Part shown: positions 26,727 through 35,417 of the stretch, one piece after another
Position numbering within the stretch: the stretch's first letter is position 1
Layout of the letters: each line of letters opens with the position of its first letter
DNA from: Coprobacillus sp. CAG:826
Lineage (GTDB): Bacteria > Bacillota_I > Bacilli_A > RFN20 > CAG-826
Direction: 5' to 3'
Assembly (NCBI GenBank): GCA_000437235.1
Contig: FR897045.1
Coordinates: 37,582-101,581 of the forward strand
DNA: 64,000 bases
Notes under the pieces: model-generated
Database searches by the model: none
What the model saw: the letters and a program-made list of their open reading frames with translations, nothing else
What the model was told of the DNA's origin: nothing
Position numbers and translations under genes: made by a program

Positions 26727-28223
26727 ATGAAAAAGATTTTAAAAGATTTAAAAAGACGTATTTCTTTAAATAGAGACCGTTTATCTGATTCCATTTATCA
26801 ATATACGGATGTTTTTACACAAGGTGGATCTTGGCCTGGTGATTTTGAGGGTCGAGATGTTTTAGCGTTGACTTCTTTATATCATGCTCTTGATGGTTAT
26901 AAAGAGGAACAAGAAAACATTTTAGAACAATTAAAAAGTCTTTTTGATCATATTCCTTTACATACGAATGCTTATGGCTACTTTGGAGAAGCGTTTAACG
27001 GAGAATATGTTGATGAACAACAAGTTTCCGGAAATTCTTGGTACTTACGTGGCCTGATTGAATACTATTACATTACTAAAGATGAAAAATATCTTCATCA
27101 AATACAATCAATCGTGAAGCAATTTTTAGTTCCAATCGCCCCTTTCTATGATCATTATCCTACGGGTAAAAGAGAACGTGGCGGTGTTGGCGGTAAATTA
27201 GAAGGTTCATTTATTAATGGCTGGAAATTATCCACTGATGTTGGCTGTGCTTTCATTATGATGGATGGAATGACCAAGGCTTATGAAGTTACGCATAACG
27301 AAGATTTAAAAAAAGCAATTGAAAAGATTATTGAAAATTTCTTGACGATTGATTATGTCAATTTAGAATGTCAAACGCACGCTACATTATCTTGCGCAAG
27401 AGGCATTTTACGTTTTTATCGAATGACAAAAAACGATAAGTATTTGAAAGATGTTGAACATATTTTCTCTGACTATTTAAAAGACGGAATGACGTATGAT
27501 TATTCGAATATTAACTGGTTTAAGAGAGAGGATACATGGACAGAGCCATGTTGTATTGTAGATAGTTTGATTTTAACAAAAGAGTTATATCTCATAACAA
27601 ATAAAAAAGAGTATTTAGATTTATTTAATCGTATTTATACAAACTCAATTCGTACTTTCCAAAGAAATAATGGCGGAGCGGGATGTGCAACTTGTGCCAT
27701 TCATTCCCATTACGATATGAAAATGTTCTTATATGAAGCTTTTTTCTGTTGCACAATGCGCTTAGGAAATGGTTTAGGAAGTATTGCAGATTTTACTATA
27801 GTAAAAAAAGACAACCAATACTTTATCCCGTTTGCGTGTGCTGTCGATTATGAAGATGAGGATGTTGCCTTTTTAGTCGATGCTGAGTTCTACGAAGGAA
27901 AAAGAATTCAAATAGAAGTAAAGAAAGCAAGTAACGCTGAACTCTTTATTCGTTTACCGGAAAATGCTAAAGTAGAAGGGTATCCGATAGAAAACGGATG
28001 GCTTCATCTTTCCTTAAATGAAAAAGGAAAAATGAATTTATTTGTTTCTTTACAAATAAAAAAAGAGAACGGCCTTCATTTCTATGGCGATATGCTTTTA
28101 ACGAGAAAAGATGAAGTATTAGAGCCTCATTTCTTATTAGACAACCAAGTGTATTCTTATTTATATGATAGCTCATTATTTACGGAAGAAGAGTTAAAGG
28201 AAAAGATTCAATATGTTAAGTGA
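26727..28223 (+). CDS. GH127-like glycosidase (beta-L-arabinofuranosidase type)
   Basis: A 498-residue cytoplasmic protein with an alpha/alpha-barrel pattern. I place the start at 26727 (AAAGGAAAATGAGTATG); an ATG at 26721 is only two bases from the ribosome binding site. The sequence resembles GH127/DUF1680 enzymes. GDFEGRDVLALTSLY is near the N-terminus, THATLSCARGILRFYRMT in the middle, TWTEPCCIVDSLILTKELY near ~272, and YEAFFCCTMRLGNGLG near ~340. In the GH127 enzyme HypBA1 a Glu-x-Cys and a Cys-Cys pair bind zinc and supply the Cys nucleophile; all are present here. It lacks a signal peptide, so it would act on imported oligosaccharides. It overlaps the GH78 gene by 11 bases. The substrate is unproven. 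Confidence 0.65.
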   Translation: MKKILKDLKRRISLNRDRLSDSIYQYTDVFTQGGSWPGDFEGRDVLALTSLYHALDGYKEEQENILEQLKSLFDHIPLHTNAYGYFGEAFNGEYVDEQQVSGNSWYLRGLIEYYYITKDEKYLHQIQSIVKQFLVPIAPFYDHYPTGKRERGGVGGKLEGSFINGWKLSTDVGCAFIMMDGMTKAYEVTHNEDLKKAIEKIIENFLTIDYVNLECQTHATLSCARGILRFYRMTKNDKYLKDVEHIFSDYLKDGMTYDYSNINWFKREDTWTEPCCIVDSLILTKELYLITNKKEYLDLFNRIYTNSIRTFQRNNGGAGCATCAIHSHYDMKMFLYEAFFCCTMRLGNGLGSIADFTIVKKDNQYFIPFACAVDYEDEDVAFLVDAEFYEGKRIQIEVKKASNAELFIRLPENAKVEGYPIENGWLHLSLNEKGKMNLFVSLQIKKENGLHFYGDMLLTRKDEVLEPHFLLDNQVYSYLYDSSLFTEEELKEKIQYVK

Positions 28224-30510
28224 ACATCAAATTCCAGCTTTTAAAAAAGCAAAACCAATTTATCCTCATATATTAGAAAAAGAGATGAATGTCTCTCTTT
28301 TCTTCGTACAGGAAGTCAATATTCAAAAAGAAGGTTATCTTCAAATTACAGGAAATAACCTATATCGTATTTTTGATAATGGCCAGTTAATGGGCTACGG
28401 ACCAGCGCGTGCTGCACATGATTACTACCGTGTTGATCAATACATGCTTAAAGAAGGAAAGCATCGTATTGTTATTGAACATGTTTATTATCATTGTAAT
28501 AACTTTTGTTCTACAAATACCGCACCTTTTTTAGAATGTGAAGTCATAGAAGATGAACGGGTTTTAGCCTACACAGGAAATAAAGATGAATTTATTTGCT
28601 ATAAAAATGAAAGCCGCTACCAAAAAGTAGTGCGTCTTTCTTATCAAAGAGCGTTTTCAGAATCTTATCATTTTGCGTTTGATTTAATGGACTTTTATAC
28701 AGGAAAGAAAAATCCATTTTCATACGTTTTAGCGGATGTTCTCGATGAAAAAGAACTTTTATCTCGTATTGTTGATTATCCAAAATTTGAAGGTATAGCC
28801 TTCGAAAAAATGGAAGAGGGAACTTTTACTTATGACGAAAGTATCAAGCCCTATGATGATCGCTATATGCATTTAGAAAAACTAAAGATTTTCCCTATGG
28901 AATCATGGGAAGTGGACCCAAATGCCTATATTTCTCGTTTAGTGTATCAAGAAGAAAAAGTAGGAAGTTTAAAAGCAAATGTTTTTTATACTTATCGTTT
29001 GCCTTCTTCTAAAACAGGTTTTATTTCTTGGGAAATTGAAGCTTTAGAAGATAGTGAATTCTACTTTTTGTTTGATGAGTTAGATTCAAGTAAAGGAGAA
29101 AAGAAACCAATCGAAATTCTTTTCTACCGTAATACAACGCATAACATTATTTCTTATGAATGTAAAAAAGGAAAACATCACCACATTACCATTGAGCCTT
29201 ACACGATGCAATTTTTACGTTTAGTGGTAAAAAAAGGGAATATCCGTATTCATCAACTCAGCTTTATTCCTTATGAAAATCCTTTAGTTTCTGCTGTCAC
29301 TTACCAATTTAGTAATTATAAAATTCAAAAAGTGGCGAACGCTGCGATTGACACTTTCCGGCAAAATGCAGTAGATATTTTAACCGATTGTCCTTCTAGA
29401 GAAAGAGCGGGATGGCTTTGTGACTCTTATTTTACAGGAAAGAGTGAATCTTTAATTTCTAAAGAAAATAAAGTGGAACATAATTTCTTAGAAAATTATG
29501 CTTTGTTAGAACAATATCCTTATTTACCTAAGGGTATGGTGCCCATGTGTTATCCTGGTGATCATCCTGATGGCACCTTTATTCCGAACTGGTCATTATG
29601 GTATATTTTAGAACTCAAAGATTATTTATTAAGAACCCATGATGAAGATTTGGTCAAACAATCGCTAGCTAAAATTAAAGGGTTACTTCATTATTTTGAA
29701 AAATTTGAAAATGAATTAGGTCTTTTAGAAAATTTAGAAAACTGGGTCTTTGTTGAGTGGTCAAAGGCGAATGATGATGATTTTATTTGTGGTGTGAATT
29801 TTCCATCGAATATGCTCTATATGGGAGCGTTAGAAGCGGCTAGTGAATTATTACACGAACCAAGTTTAAAAATGAAAGCCAAGCATATCAAAGAAATGAT
29901 TGAAAAGTTTAGCTTTAATGGCGAATTCTACGTGGATAATATGATTCGAAATGAAAAGAATGAATTTGTTATTACAGATCATACAACAGAAACATGCCAG
30001 TACTATGCTTTCTATTTTCATTTAGCAACCCCGAAAAATCATGAAGAGCTATTTAATAAAATGCGCTTAGAATTTGGACCCAAAAGGGATCATGAAAAAG
30101 TATATCCTCAAGTCTATAAATCGAATGTGTTTATTGGAGATTACCTTCGTTTAATGATTCTTCTTGAATATGGATATGTTGAAGAAGTATTAGATGAGAC
30201 CGTGGATTATTTCTATAACATGGCGATTATCACCGGCACCCTTTGGGAACACGATAGCACTTTTGCTAGCTTAAATCATGGCTTAACAAGTAGCATTTTC
30301 AATATTATATGTGGCGCTTGCTTTGGCTTAATTCGTATCGATCATTCAAATAAAAAGATTTTCTTAAATAAAAGATTTGCTAAAGAAAAAGCGACTTTAC
30401 ATATTCCTACGGATGATGATGATATTTCCATCAGCAATGAAGAGGAAAAAGTTGAAATTAAAAAACCAAGCACGTATGAATGTATATATTTAGATTCCGT
30501 ACAACTATAA
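28213..30510 (+). CDS. GH78 family alpha-L-rhamnosidase
   Basis: A 765-residue cytoplasmic glycoside hydrolase that removes terminal alpha-L-rhamnose. The N-terminal beta-sandwich domains cover about 1-360 (GNNLYRIFDNGQLMGYGPARAAHDYYRVD is the usual opening). The (alpha/alpha)6 barrel starts with AAIDTFRQNAVDILTDCPSR followed by ERAGWLCDSYFTG (~380-410), the GH78 signature with acidic catalytic candidates. Further barrel motifs are LENWVFVEWSKAND and GTLWEHDSTFASLNHGLTSS. There is no signal peptide. Released rhamnose would enter RhaA-RhaB-RhaD encoded 18 kb upstream. The gene starts inside the end of the GH127-like gene and ends before a clear terminator. Confidence 0.9.
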   Translation: MLSEHQIPAFKKAKPIYPHILEKEMNVSLFFVQEVNIQKEGYLQITGNNLYRIFDNGQLMGYGPARAAHDYYRVDQYMLKEGKHRIVIEHVYYHCNNFCSTNTAPFLECEVIEDERVLAYTGNKDEFICYKNESRYQKVVRLSYQRAFSESYHFAFDLMDFYTGKKNPFSYVLADVLDEKELLSRIVDYPKFEGIAFEKMEEGTFTYDESIKPYDDRYMHLEKLKIFPMESWEVDPNAYISRLVYQEEKVGSLKANVFYTYRLPSSKTGFISWEIEALEDSEFYFLFDELDSSKGEKKPIEILFYRNTTHNIISYECKKGKHHHITIEPYTMQFLRLVVKKGNIRIHQLSFIPYENPLVSAVTYQFSNYKIQKVANAAIDTFRQNAVDILTDCPSRERAGWLCDSYFTGKSESLISKENKVEHNFLENYALLEQYPYLPKGMVPMCYPGDHPDGTFIPNWSLWYILELKDYLLRTHDEDLVKQSLAKIKGLLHYFEKFENELGLLENLENWVFVEWSKANDDDFICGVNFPSNMLYMGALEAASELLHEPSLKMKAKHIKEMIEKFSFNGEFYVDNMIRNEKNEFVITDHTTETCQYYAFYFHLATPKNHEELFNKMRLEFGPKRDHEKVYPQVYKSNVFIGDYLRLMILLEYGYVEEVLDETVDYFYNMAIITGTLWEHDSTFASLNHGLTSSIFNIICGACFGLIRIDHSNKKIFLNKRFAKEKATLHIPTDDDDISISNEEEKVEIKKPSTYECIYLDSVQL

Positions 30511-30520
30511 AATTAAGTAG

Positions 30521-30545
30521 AACGTAGATGAAAGTCTACGTTTTT
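30521..30545 (+). terminator. Intrinsic terminator of the glycosidase operon
   Basis: AACGTAGA (30521-30528) pairs with TCTACGTT (30535-30542) around a six-base loop and runs into TTTTT. It closes the long operon that begins at 15660. Confidence 0.85.
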
Positions 30546-30594
30546 ATATACTTGAGTAAAGAGAGCGATACCTATGCAATTTCAAAATTAAATG

Positions 30595-30603
30595 TGGTAA
30601 AAT
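30595..30603 (+). promoter_or_regulatory. Extended -10 promoter of the PocR-AraC gene
   Basis: TGGTAAAAT is an extended -10 (TGnTAAAAT) 22 bases before the ATG, with GAAGGGTAAG as ribosome binding site between them. No strong -35 is visible. Confidence 0.5.
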
Positions 30604-30625
30604 GAAGAAGTAGAAGGGTAAGAAC

Positions 30626-31468
30626 ATGAAACTAGAATTTAATATTGAAAGATTACACCGCTTATTAAAAAGTTTTTATCAATTAACGGGGATCCGTATT
30701 GTTATTTTTGATATTCATCATCAAGAGATCGCTTCTTTTCCTCCTACCAACTGTGCCTTTTGTAAAAAAGTACAAGCGGAAAAGAAAGGCTATGAATGTT
30801 GTATGCATTCCAATGAAGTAGCCTTTGAGCATTGTTTAAAAACACAAGATTTATATACGTATGTTTGTCATGCAGGATTAATTGAATCCATGATTCATTT
30901 GCGCATTGATAATACGATTGTAGGTTTTATTATGTTTGGTCAAATCACCAATATTATGGATAAAGAAGAACGATATCAGAACTTAGTTTTAAAAAACAAT
31001 TTTGAAGATTGGTTATTAAAAAAAGATGTAGATGATTTAGTTTATATTGATGATGAAAAATTACAAAACGTTTCTACAATTTTATTAGCTTTAGCAAAAT
31101 ACGCAATTAGTGAAAAGATGGTATCCATCCAACAAGAAAAATTCTTAAATGATTTGAATGAATTTATTGATCAACATTTAGAAGATAGTGATTTAAGCGC
31201 GAAAGAGATTGCGCATTTCTTCCATATGAGTAAAACGTGTTTTTATACAACGATGGATAAATATTGTAATATGGGAATTGCGCGTTATTTAAAGATGAAA
31301 AGATTAGAGAAAGCGAAAGAACTATTAGAAAAAACGGATGATAGTTTACTCGATATTACTTCTAAAGTTGGCTTTAGTGATTACAATTATTTCTGCCGTG
31401 TGTTTAAAAAAGAAATGCACATGTCAGCAAGCGAATATAGAAAAAGTGTACGGACAAATTTACAGTAA
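30626..31468 (+). CDS. PocR-domain AraC-family regulator
   Basis: A 280-residue regulator. The N-terminal PocR-type sensory domain (~5-160) has the Cys-rich pattern CAFCKKVQAEKKGYECCMHSN and YTYVCHAGLIESMIHLRIDN, followed by GFIMFGQIT. PocR of propanediol metabolism senses small hydroxy compounds. The C-terminal AraC helix-turn-helix pair is DLSAKEIAHFFHMSKTCFYTTMDKY and SLLDITSKVGFSDYNYFCRVFKKEMHMSASEYRKS. It is in the same direction as, and 72 bases before, the isomerase operon, so it is the probable regulator of 31541-36257. The stop codon lies inside its own terminator hairpin. Confidence 0.9.
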   Translation: MKLEFNIERLHRLLKSFYQLTGIRIVIFDIHHQEIASFPPTNCAFCKKVQAEKKGYECCMHSNEVAFEHCLKTQDLYTYVCHAGLIESMIHLRIDNTIVGFIMFGQITNIMDKEERYQNLVLKNNFEDWLLKKDVDDLVYIDDEKLQNVSTILLALAKYAISEKMVSIQQEKFLNDLNEFIDQHLEDSDLSAKEIAHFFHMSKTCFYTTMDKYCNMGIARYLKMKRLEKAKELLEKTDDSLLDITSKVGFSDYNYFCRVFKKEMHMSASEYRKSVRTNLQ

Positions 31469-31480
31469 GTCCGTACTTTT
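31443..31480 (+). terminator. Terminator overlapping the end of the PocR-AraC gene
   Basis: AAAG-(TG)-TACGGAC pairs with GTCCGTA-CTTT and ends in TTTTG. The 5' arm encodes the last residues of the regulator and the stop codon lies in the loop. Confidence 0.7.
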
Positions 31481-31540
31481 GTTTATATAAAACAAAAAGG
31501 TTTCTCTTTACAATATAAAGTATATAGGAGAATTATATTT

Positions 31541-32944
31541 ATGAAGAAAAACACTTTTGCTTTATATTTTGGAAACCGTGGATTCATGCCCGCTGAACTC
31601 ATCGCGGGAGCGCGTGATGACATGGTAAAAGCAGTAACCGATGCTGGTTATGATTATATTATGATGGATAAAGACGCTACCCGCTATGGGGCAGTTGAAA
31701 CCCGTGATGAAGGTCGTCTTTATCATGATTGGCTAGAGTCCCACAAAGGAGAATTTGATGGTGTCATTTTATGTATGCCAATTTTTATTGATGAAAATGG
31801 AGCCATTACCGCATTAAGAGATGCGAATGTCCCAATTTTAATGCAAGCTTATCCTGATGAAATTGGAAAAATGGATTTTGCGCATCGTCGTGATGCTTTC
31901 TGTGGAAAGTTCTCAATTACCGATGTCTTTAGTCAATACCATGTTCCATTTACCGTTTTAAAACCTCATGTTGTTCATCCATTAAGCAAAGAATTTAGAC
32001 AAAATTTAGATGATTTTGCTGCGATTTGTCGAGTGGTGAAAGGCATGAGAAGATTTACCATTGGCTGTATTGGTGCAAGAACTACAGCATTTAAAACTGT
32101 CCGTTTTGATGAAGTGGCATTAGAAAAGTATGGAATTACCGTAGAGAGTTTTGATCTTTCTGAATTATTCCATAAAGTGGATGAATTAAAAGATGATGAT
32201 GTGAAAGTCGTAGCGAAAATGGCACGTTTAAAAGAGTATAGTAATTTCTCATTAGTGCCTACCGATCGTATGATTACTTTAGCTAAAGTATCATGCGCTA
32301 TCGATCAATATATTGAAGAATATCATTTAGATGCTTTAACTTTACGTTGCTGGAATGAAATGGAAACGTATTACCGCGTATGTCCATGTGTGTTACTTTC
32401 TGAACTTAATGACCGCGGTATCGTTGCTTCTTGTGAAATCGATTTATGTAGCGCCATTACAATGCGTGCGATGAATTTAGCAAGCGGACAATCAACGGCT
32501 TGCTTAGACTGGAATAATAACTACGGAACTGATCCAAATAAGGTGATTTTATTCCACTGTGGCCCAGTTGCTCAATCTTTAATGACGGAAAAAGGTTTAG
32601 TAACCGAACACAAGATGTTTGCTAAATGTGATCCCGGTTCTGGTTGGGGCTGTAATGAAGGTAGAATTCGTGCCTTTGATATGACATTCTCTAACTGTAA
32701 AACTGAAGATGGTAAATTAACCATTTATGCTTCTGAAGCAAAATTCACCGGTGAGCCGATTGAGAACACTTATTTTGGTTGCGGTGGTGTAGCCGAAATT
32801 CCTGATTTACAAAATAAACTTATTCGCTTAGCGCGTGGTGGCTTTAAACATCATACCACTGTGGGTGTAGGCCATATGAAGGATATTTTAGTCGAAGCTT
32901 TCTCCACTTACTTACACTACGACGTAGTGGATATTGATCGTTAA
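31541..32944 (+). CDS. L-fucose/L-arabinose isomerase-family protein
   Basis: A 467-residue cytoplasmic aldose-ketose isomerase of the FucI/AraA superfamily. It is shorter than FucI (~590) and close to AraA length. N-terminal Rossmann-like part: FDGVILCMPIFIDENGAI and ANVPILMQAYPDE. The metal-site region has LRCWNEMETYYRVCPC and VASCEIDLCSAIT (Glu/Asp ligands), then LFHCGPVAQS and a late FKHHTTVGVGHMKDIL (His). The substrate cannot be told: L-fucose, D-arabinose, L-arabinose or another 6-deoxy sugar are possible. It heads an operon with an FGGY kinase, an epimerase-like protein and a class II aldolase, the order expected for isomerise, phosphorylate, cleave. The kinase starts two bases after its stop. 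Confidence 0.85.
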   Translation: MKKNTFALYFGNRGFMPAELIAGARDDMVKAVTDAGYDYIMMDKDATRYGAVETRDEGRLYHDWLESHKGEFDGVILCMPIFIDENGAITALRDANVPILMQAYPDEIGKMDFAHRRDAFCGKFSITDVFSQYHVPFTVLKPHVVHPLSKEFRQNLDDFAAICRVVKGMRRFTIGCIGARTTAFKTVRFDEVALEKYGITVESFDLSELFHKVDELKDDDVKVVAKMARLKEYSNFSLVPTDRMITLAKVSCAIDQYIEEYHLDALTLRCWNEMETYYRVCPCVLLSELNDRGIVASCEIDLCSAITMRAMNLASGQSTACLDWNNNYGTDPNKVILFHCGPVAQSLMTEKGLVTEHKMFAKCDPGSGWGCNEGRIRAFDMTFSNCKTEDGKLTIYASEAKFTGEPIENTYFGCGGVAEIPDLQNKLIRLARGGFKHHTTVGVGHMKDILVEAFSTYLHYDVVDIDR

Positions 32945-32946
32945 TT

Positions 32947-34419
32947 ATGATTTACGCAGGTTTAGACATTGGCACAACGGGAAGTAAAATAACGATTTTT
33001 GATGATACCGAAAAGAAAGATCGGTTTTATGAAAATTATCCTTCTAAAAGAGATGCAAATGGCCATGAAATAGATGCTTCTATTATTTATGAAACCATTT
33101 TGCATTTAATTCAAAAATCAGTACAAGCTTATCCTTCTTTATGCGCGATTGGTTTTACCTCGTTTGGTGAAACCTTTGTGATGCTCGATAAAGATGACCA
33201 TATTCTTTTCCCCTCTATGCTTTATACCGATCCTAGAGGAGAAGAAGAAGCAAAAGAGTTAGAAACAAAAATAGGAAAAGAAAAATTAGGCCATATTGTG
33301 GGTCAAATTGGACAAGGTATGTTTTCTTTACCGAAACTTATGTATATAAAAAAGCATCATTCGGAAATCTATCAAAAAGCCGATAAAGTGATGCTGATGG
33401 AAGATTATATTATCTATATGCTAACGGGAAAACGGCAAATTGATTATGCTTTAGCGAGCCGTACTTTAGCGTTTGATGTGAATACTCGTTCGTGGTCCAA
33501 AGAAATCTTTTTAGCAGCAGATATAGATTCTTCTTTATTTTCTACTCCTGTTCCGATTGGAACGAGTGCAGGTAATATCAAAGAAAAATTAAAAAAACAA
33601 TTAAAAATTACTCATCCTTTAGAAATTATTCATATCGCGCATGATCAAATCGCTAATGCGTTAGGAGCAGGAGTCTATGAAGAAGGTACTGCTGTAGATG
33701 GATTAGGTACTTGTGAATGTGTAACGGTTACTTTTAAAGGTGTGCCACAAAGCAACATCCTTTATGAATACGGATATGGGGTTATTCCTTATGTAAGAGA
33801 AAATTACAATGTTTCTTATGCTTTAATTAGTACAGGAGGCGTTTTGATCGATTGGGTACTTCAAACCTATTTTAAAGATTTAAAAGATAGAGAAGATTGC
33901 TTTTCTATTTTAAATTCTAAAATCAAAGAAAAACCAACTTCTGTACTTGTTTTACCCCATTTTGCAGGTGCTTCAACCCCTTATATGGACGCTCATGCAA
34001 AAGGAGCAATTATCAATTTAGATTTAAGCACAAGTCGTTATGAAATCTATCAAGCAACGCTAGAATCTTTATGTTATGAAATGAAATTATCGTTAGACCT
34101 ACTTGAAAAAGCAGGAATTCATATTCAAAAGATGTATGCTTCGGGTGGTGGATCTAAAAACGATACTTGGTTACAAATGAAAGCAAATATCTTTAATGTT
34201 CCAATTTATCAACTGGAAAGTATTGATACAGGAACATTAGGAAGCGCTATTGTAGTAGGAACAGCGTTAAAGCTATTTAGTTCTTATGAAGATGGCATGA
34301 AAAAATTAATTCGTGTAAAGAAAGTTTTCTATCCTAATCAAGAACAACATGAAACTTATTTAAAAATTTATCAAACCTATCAGAAACTCTATAAAAGTAT
34401 GAAAGGATTAAGAATATGA
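32947..34419 (+). CDS. FGGY-family ketose kinase
   Basis: A 490-residue sugar kinase. N-terminal ATP/phosphate motif MIYAGLDIGTTGSKITIFDD; AIGFTSFGETFVML; TDPRGEEEAKEL; then LGTCECVTVTFKG replaces the more usual SGT loop. The C-terminal FGGY-like region is MYASGGGSKNDTWLQMKANIFN with TGTLGSAIV. It most likely phosphorylates the ketose made by the upstream isomerase. The product would be cleaved by the aldolase at 35418. It overlaps the downstream gene by four bases (ATGA). Confidence 0.92.
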   Translation: MIYAGLDIGTTGSKITIFDDTEKKDRFYENYPSKRDANGHEIDASIIYETILHLIQKSVQAYPSLCAIGFTSFGETFVMLDKDDHILFPSMLYTDPRGEEEAKELETKIGKEKLGHIVGQIGQGMFSLPKLMYIKKHHSEIYQKADKVMLMEDYIIYMLTGKRQIDYALASRTLAFDVNTRSWSKEIFLAADIDSSLFSTPVPIGTSAGNIKEKLKKQLKITHPLEIIHIAHDQIANALGAGVYEEGTAVDGLGTCECVTVTFKGVPQSNILYEYGYGVIPYVRENYNVSYALISTGGVLIDWVLQTYFKDLKDREDCFSILNSKIKEKPTSVLVLPHFAGASTPYMDAHAKGAIINLDLSTSRYEIYQATLESLCYEMKLSLDLLEKAGIHIQKMYASGGGSKNDTWLQMKANIFNVPIYQLESIDTGTLGSAIVVGTALKLFSSYEDGMKKLIRVKKVFYPNQEQHETYLKIYQTYQKLYKSMKGLRI

Positions 34420-35387
34420 AACCATTAGATTATATTGGAAATGAATTTCAACTCTATGGAAAAGAAGAATATGTGTTAACTAGTGGCCGCGCGAGTGGCG
34501 TGAAAATTTGGCATGTAAAAAATGGCAAAGGATTAGAAATGTGTATTAATTTGGATCGTGGTTTTGATATCGTTTCTTTAACTCATCATGGTGTAAATGT
34601 GAGTTATTTAACGCCCAATGGCTATGTTTCAAGTAAATACTATGATGATAAAGGCCTTGGCTTTTTAAAATCATTCAGTGCCGGTTTTCTTACTACATGT
34701 GGATTAACTCAAGCTGGAAGTCCTAATAACGATTTAGGTGAAGAACTTCCGCTTCATGGAACGTATAGCCATATTCCAGTGAGTAATGCTCAATATATAG
34801 ATGAAGAAAATGAATTAGTGTTAAAAGGCGAAATCTTAGATGAAACTATTTTCTCACATAAATTAAAATTAGTAAGAACCATTCGTGTTTCAAAAGAAAA
34901 AAATAGTTTCTCTATTGAAGATGAAATCATCAATCGTGGAGACCAAGTTACACCTTTAGAAGTTCTTTATCATATGAATATGGGCTATCCTTACTTAGAT
35001 GAAGATGCTATTTTAAAAATCAATTCGATTCGAGTTGAAGGAAGAAACGAACATGCTTCTCAAGATATAGAAAACTGGATGCATATGCATGAACCTCAAG
35101 TAGGCTTTATAGAAAAATGTTATTACCATCATTTTGAAAAACGGGCAGAAGTACGTCTATTCCAACCTAAACTTAATAAAGGAATTGAAATTATCTTTGA
35201 TTCTCATTCATTACCGTTCTTAACTGAATGGAAAATGTTAGGTGTTCGTGATTATGTTCTTGGTTTAGAACCAGGAAACTGTACACCCGATGGAAGAAAT
35301 GTTGGACGAGAAAAAGGTTGGTTAAAATTTATTAAGCCACAAGAAAAAATAACGTATCATATTGATGTTCGTATGTTAGAAGATTAA
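34416..35387 (+). CDS. Aldose 1-epimerase-like protein (DUF4432 type)
   Basis: A 323-residue protein with the galactose mutarotase-like beta-sandwich pattern, best matching the DUF4432 group. Visible features are VLTSGRASGVKIWHVKNGKGLEMCINLDRGFDI, TPNGYVSSKYYDD, GFLTTCGLTQAGSPN followed by LPLHGTYSHIP, then LYHMNMGYPYLDE and LGLEPGNCTPDGRN. The conserved His in LHGTYSH and Glu in LEPGN sit where mutarotases have catalytic residues. It probably interconverts anomers of the sugar handled by this operon. It is coupled to the kinase by an ATGA overlap. Confidence 0.82.
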   Translation: MKPLDYIGNEFQLYGKEEYVLTSGRASGVKIWHVKNGKGLEMCINLDRGFDIVSLTHHGVNVSYLTPNGYVSSKYYDDKGLGFLKSFSAGFLTTCGLTQAGSPNNDLGEELPLHGTYSHIPVSNAQYIDEENELVLKGEILDETIFSHKLKLVRTIRVSKEKNSFSIEDEIINRGDQVTPLEVLYHMNMGYPYLDEDAILKINSIRVEGRNEHASQDIENWMHMHEPQVGFIEKCYYHHFEKRAEVRLFQPKLNKGIEIIFDSHSLPFLTEWKMLGVRDYVLGLEPGNCTPDGRNVGREKGWLKFIKPQEKITYHIDVRMLED

Positions 35388-35417
35388 AAAGATATGTAAG
35401 GAAAGGAAATTAAAAAT

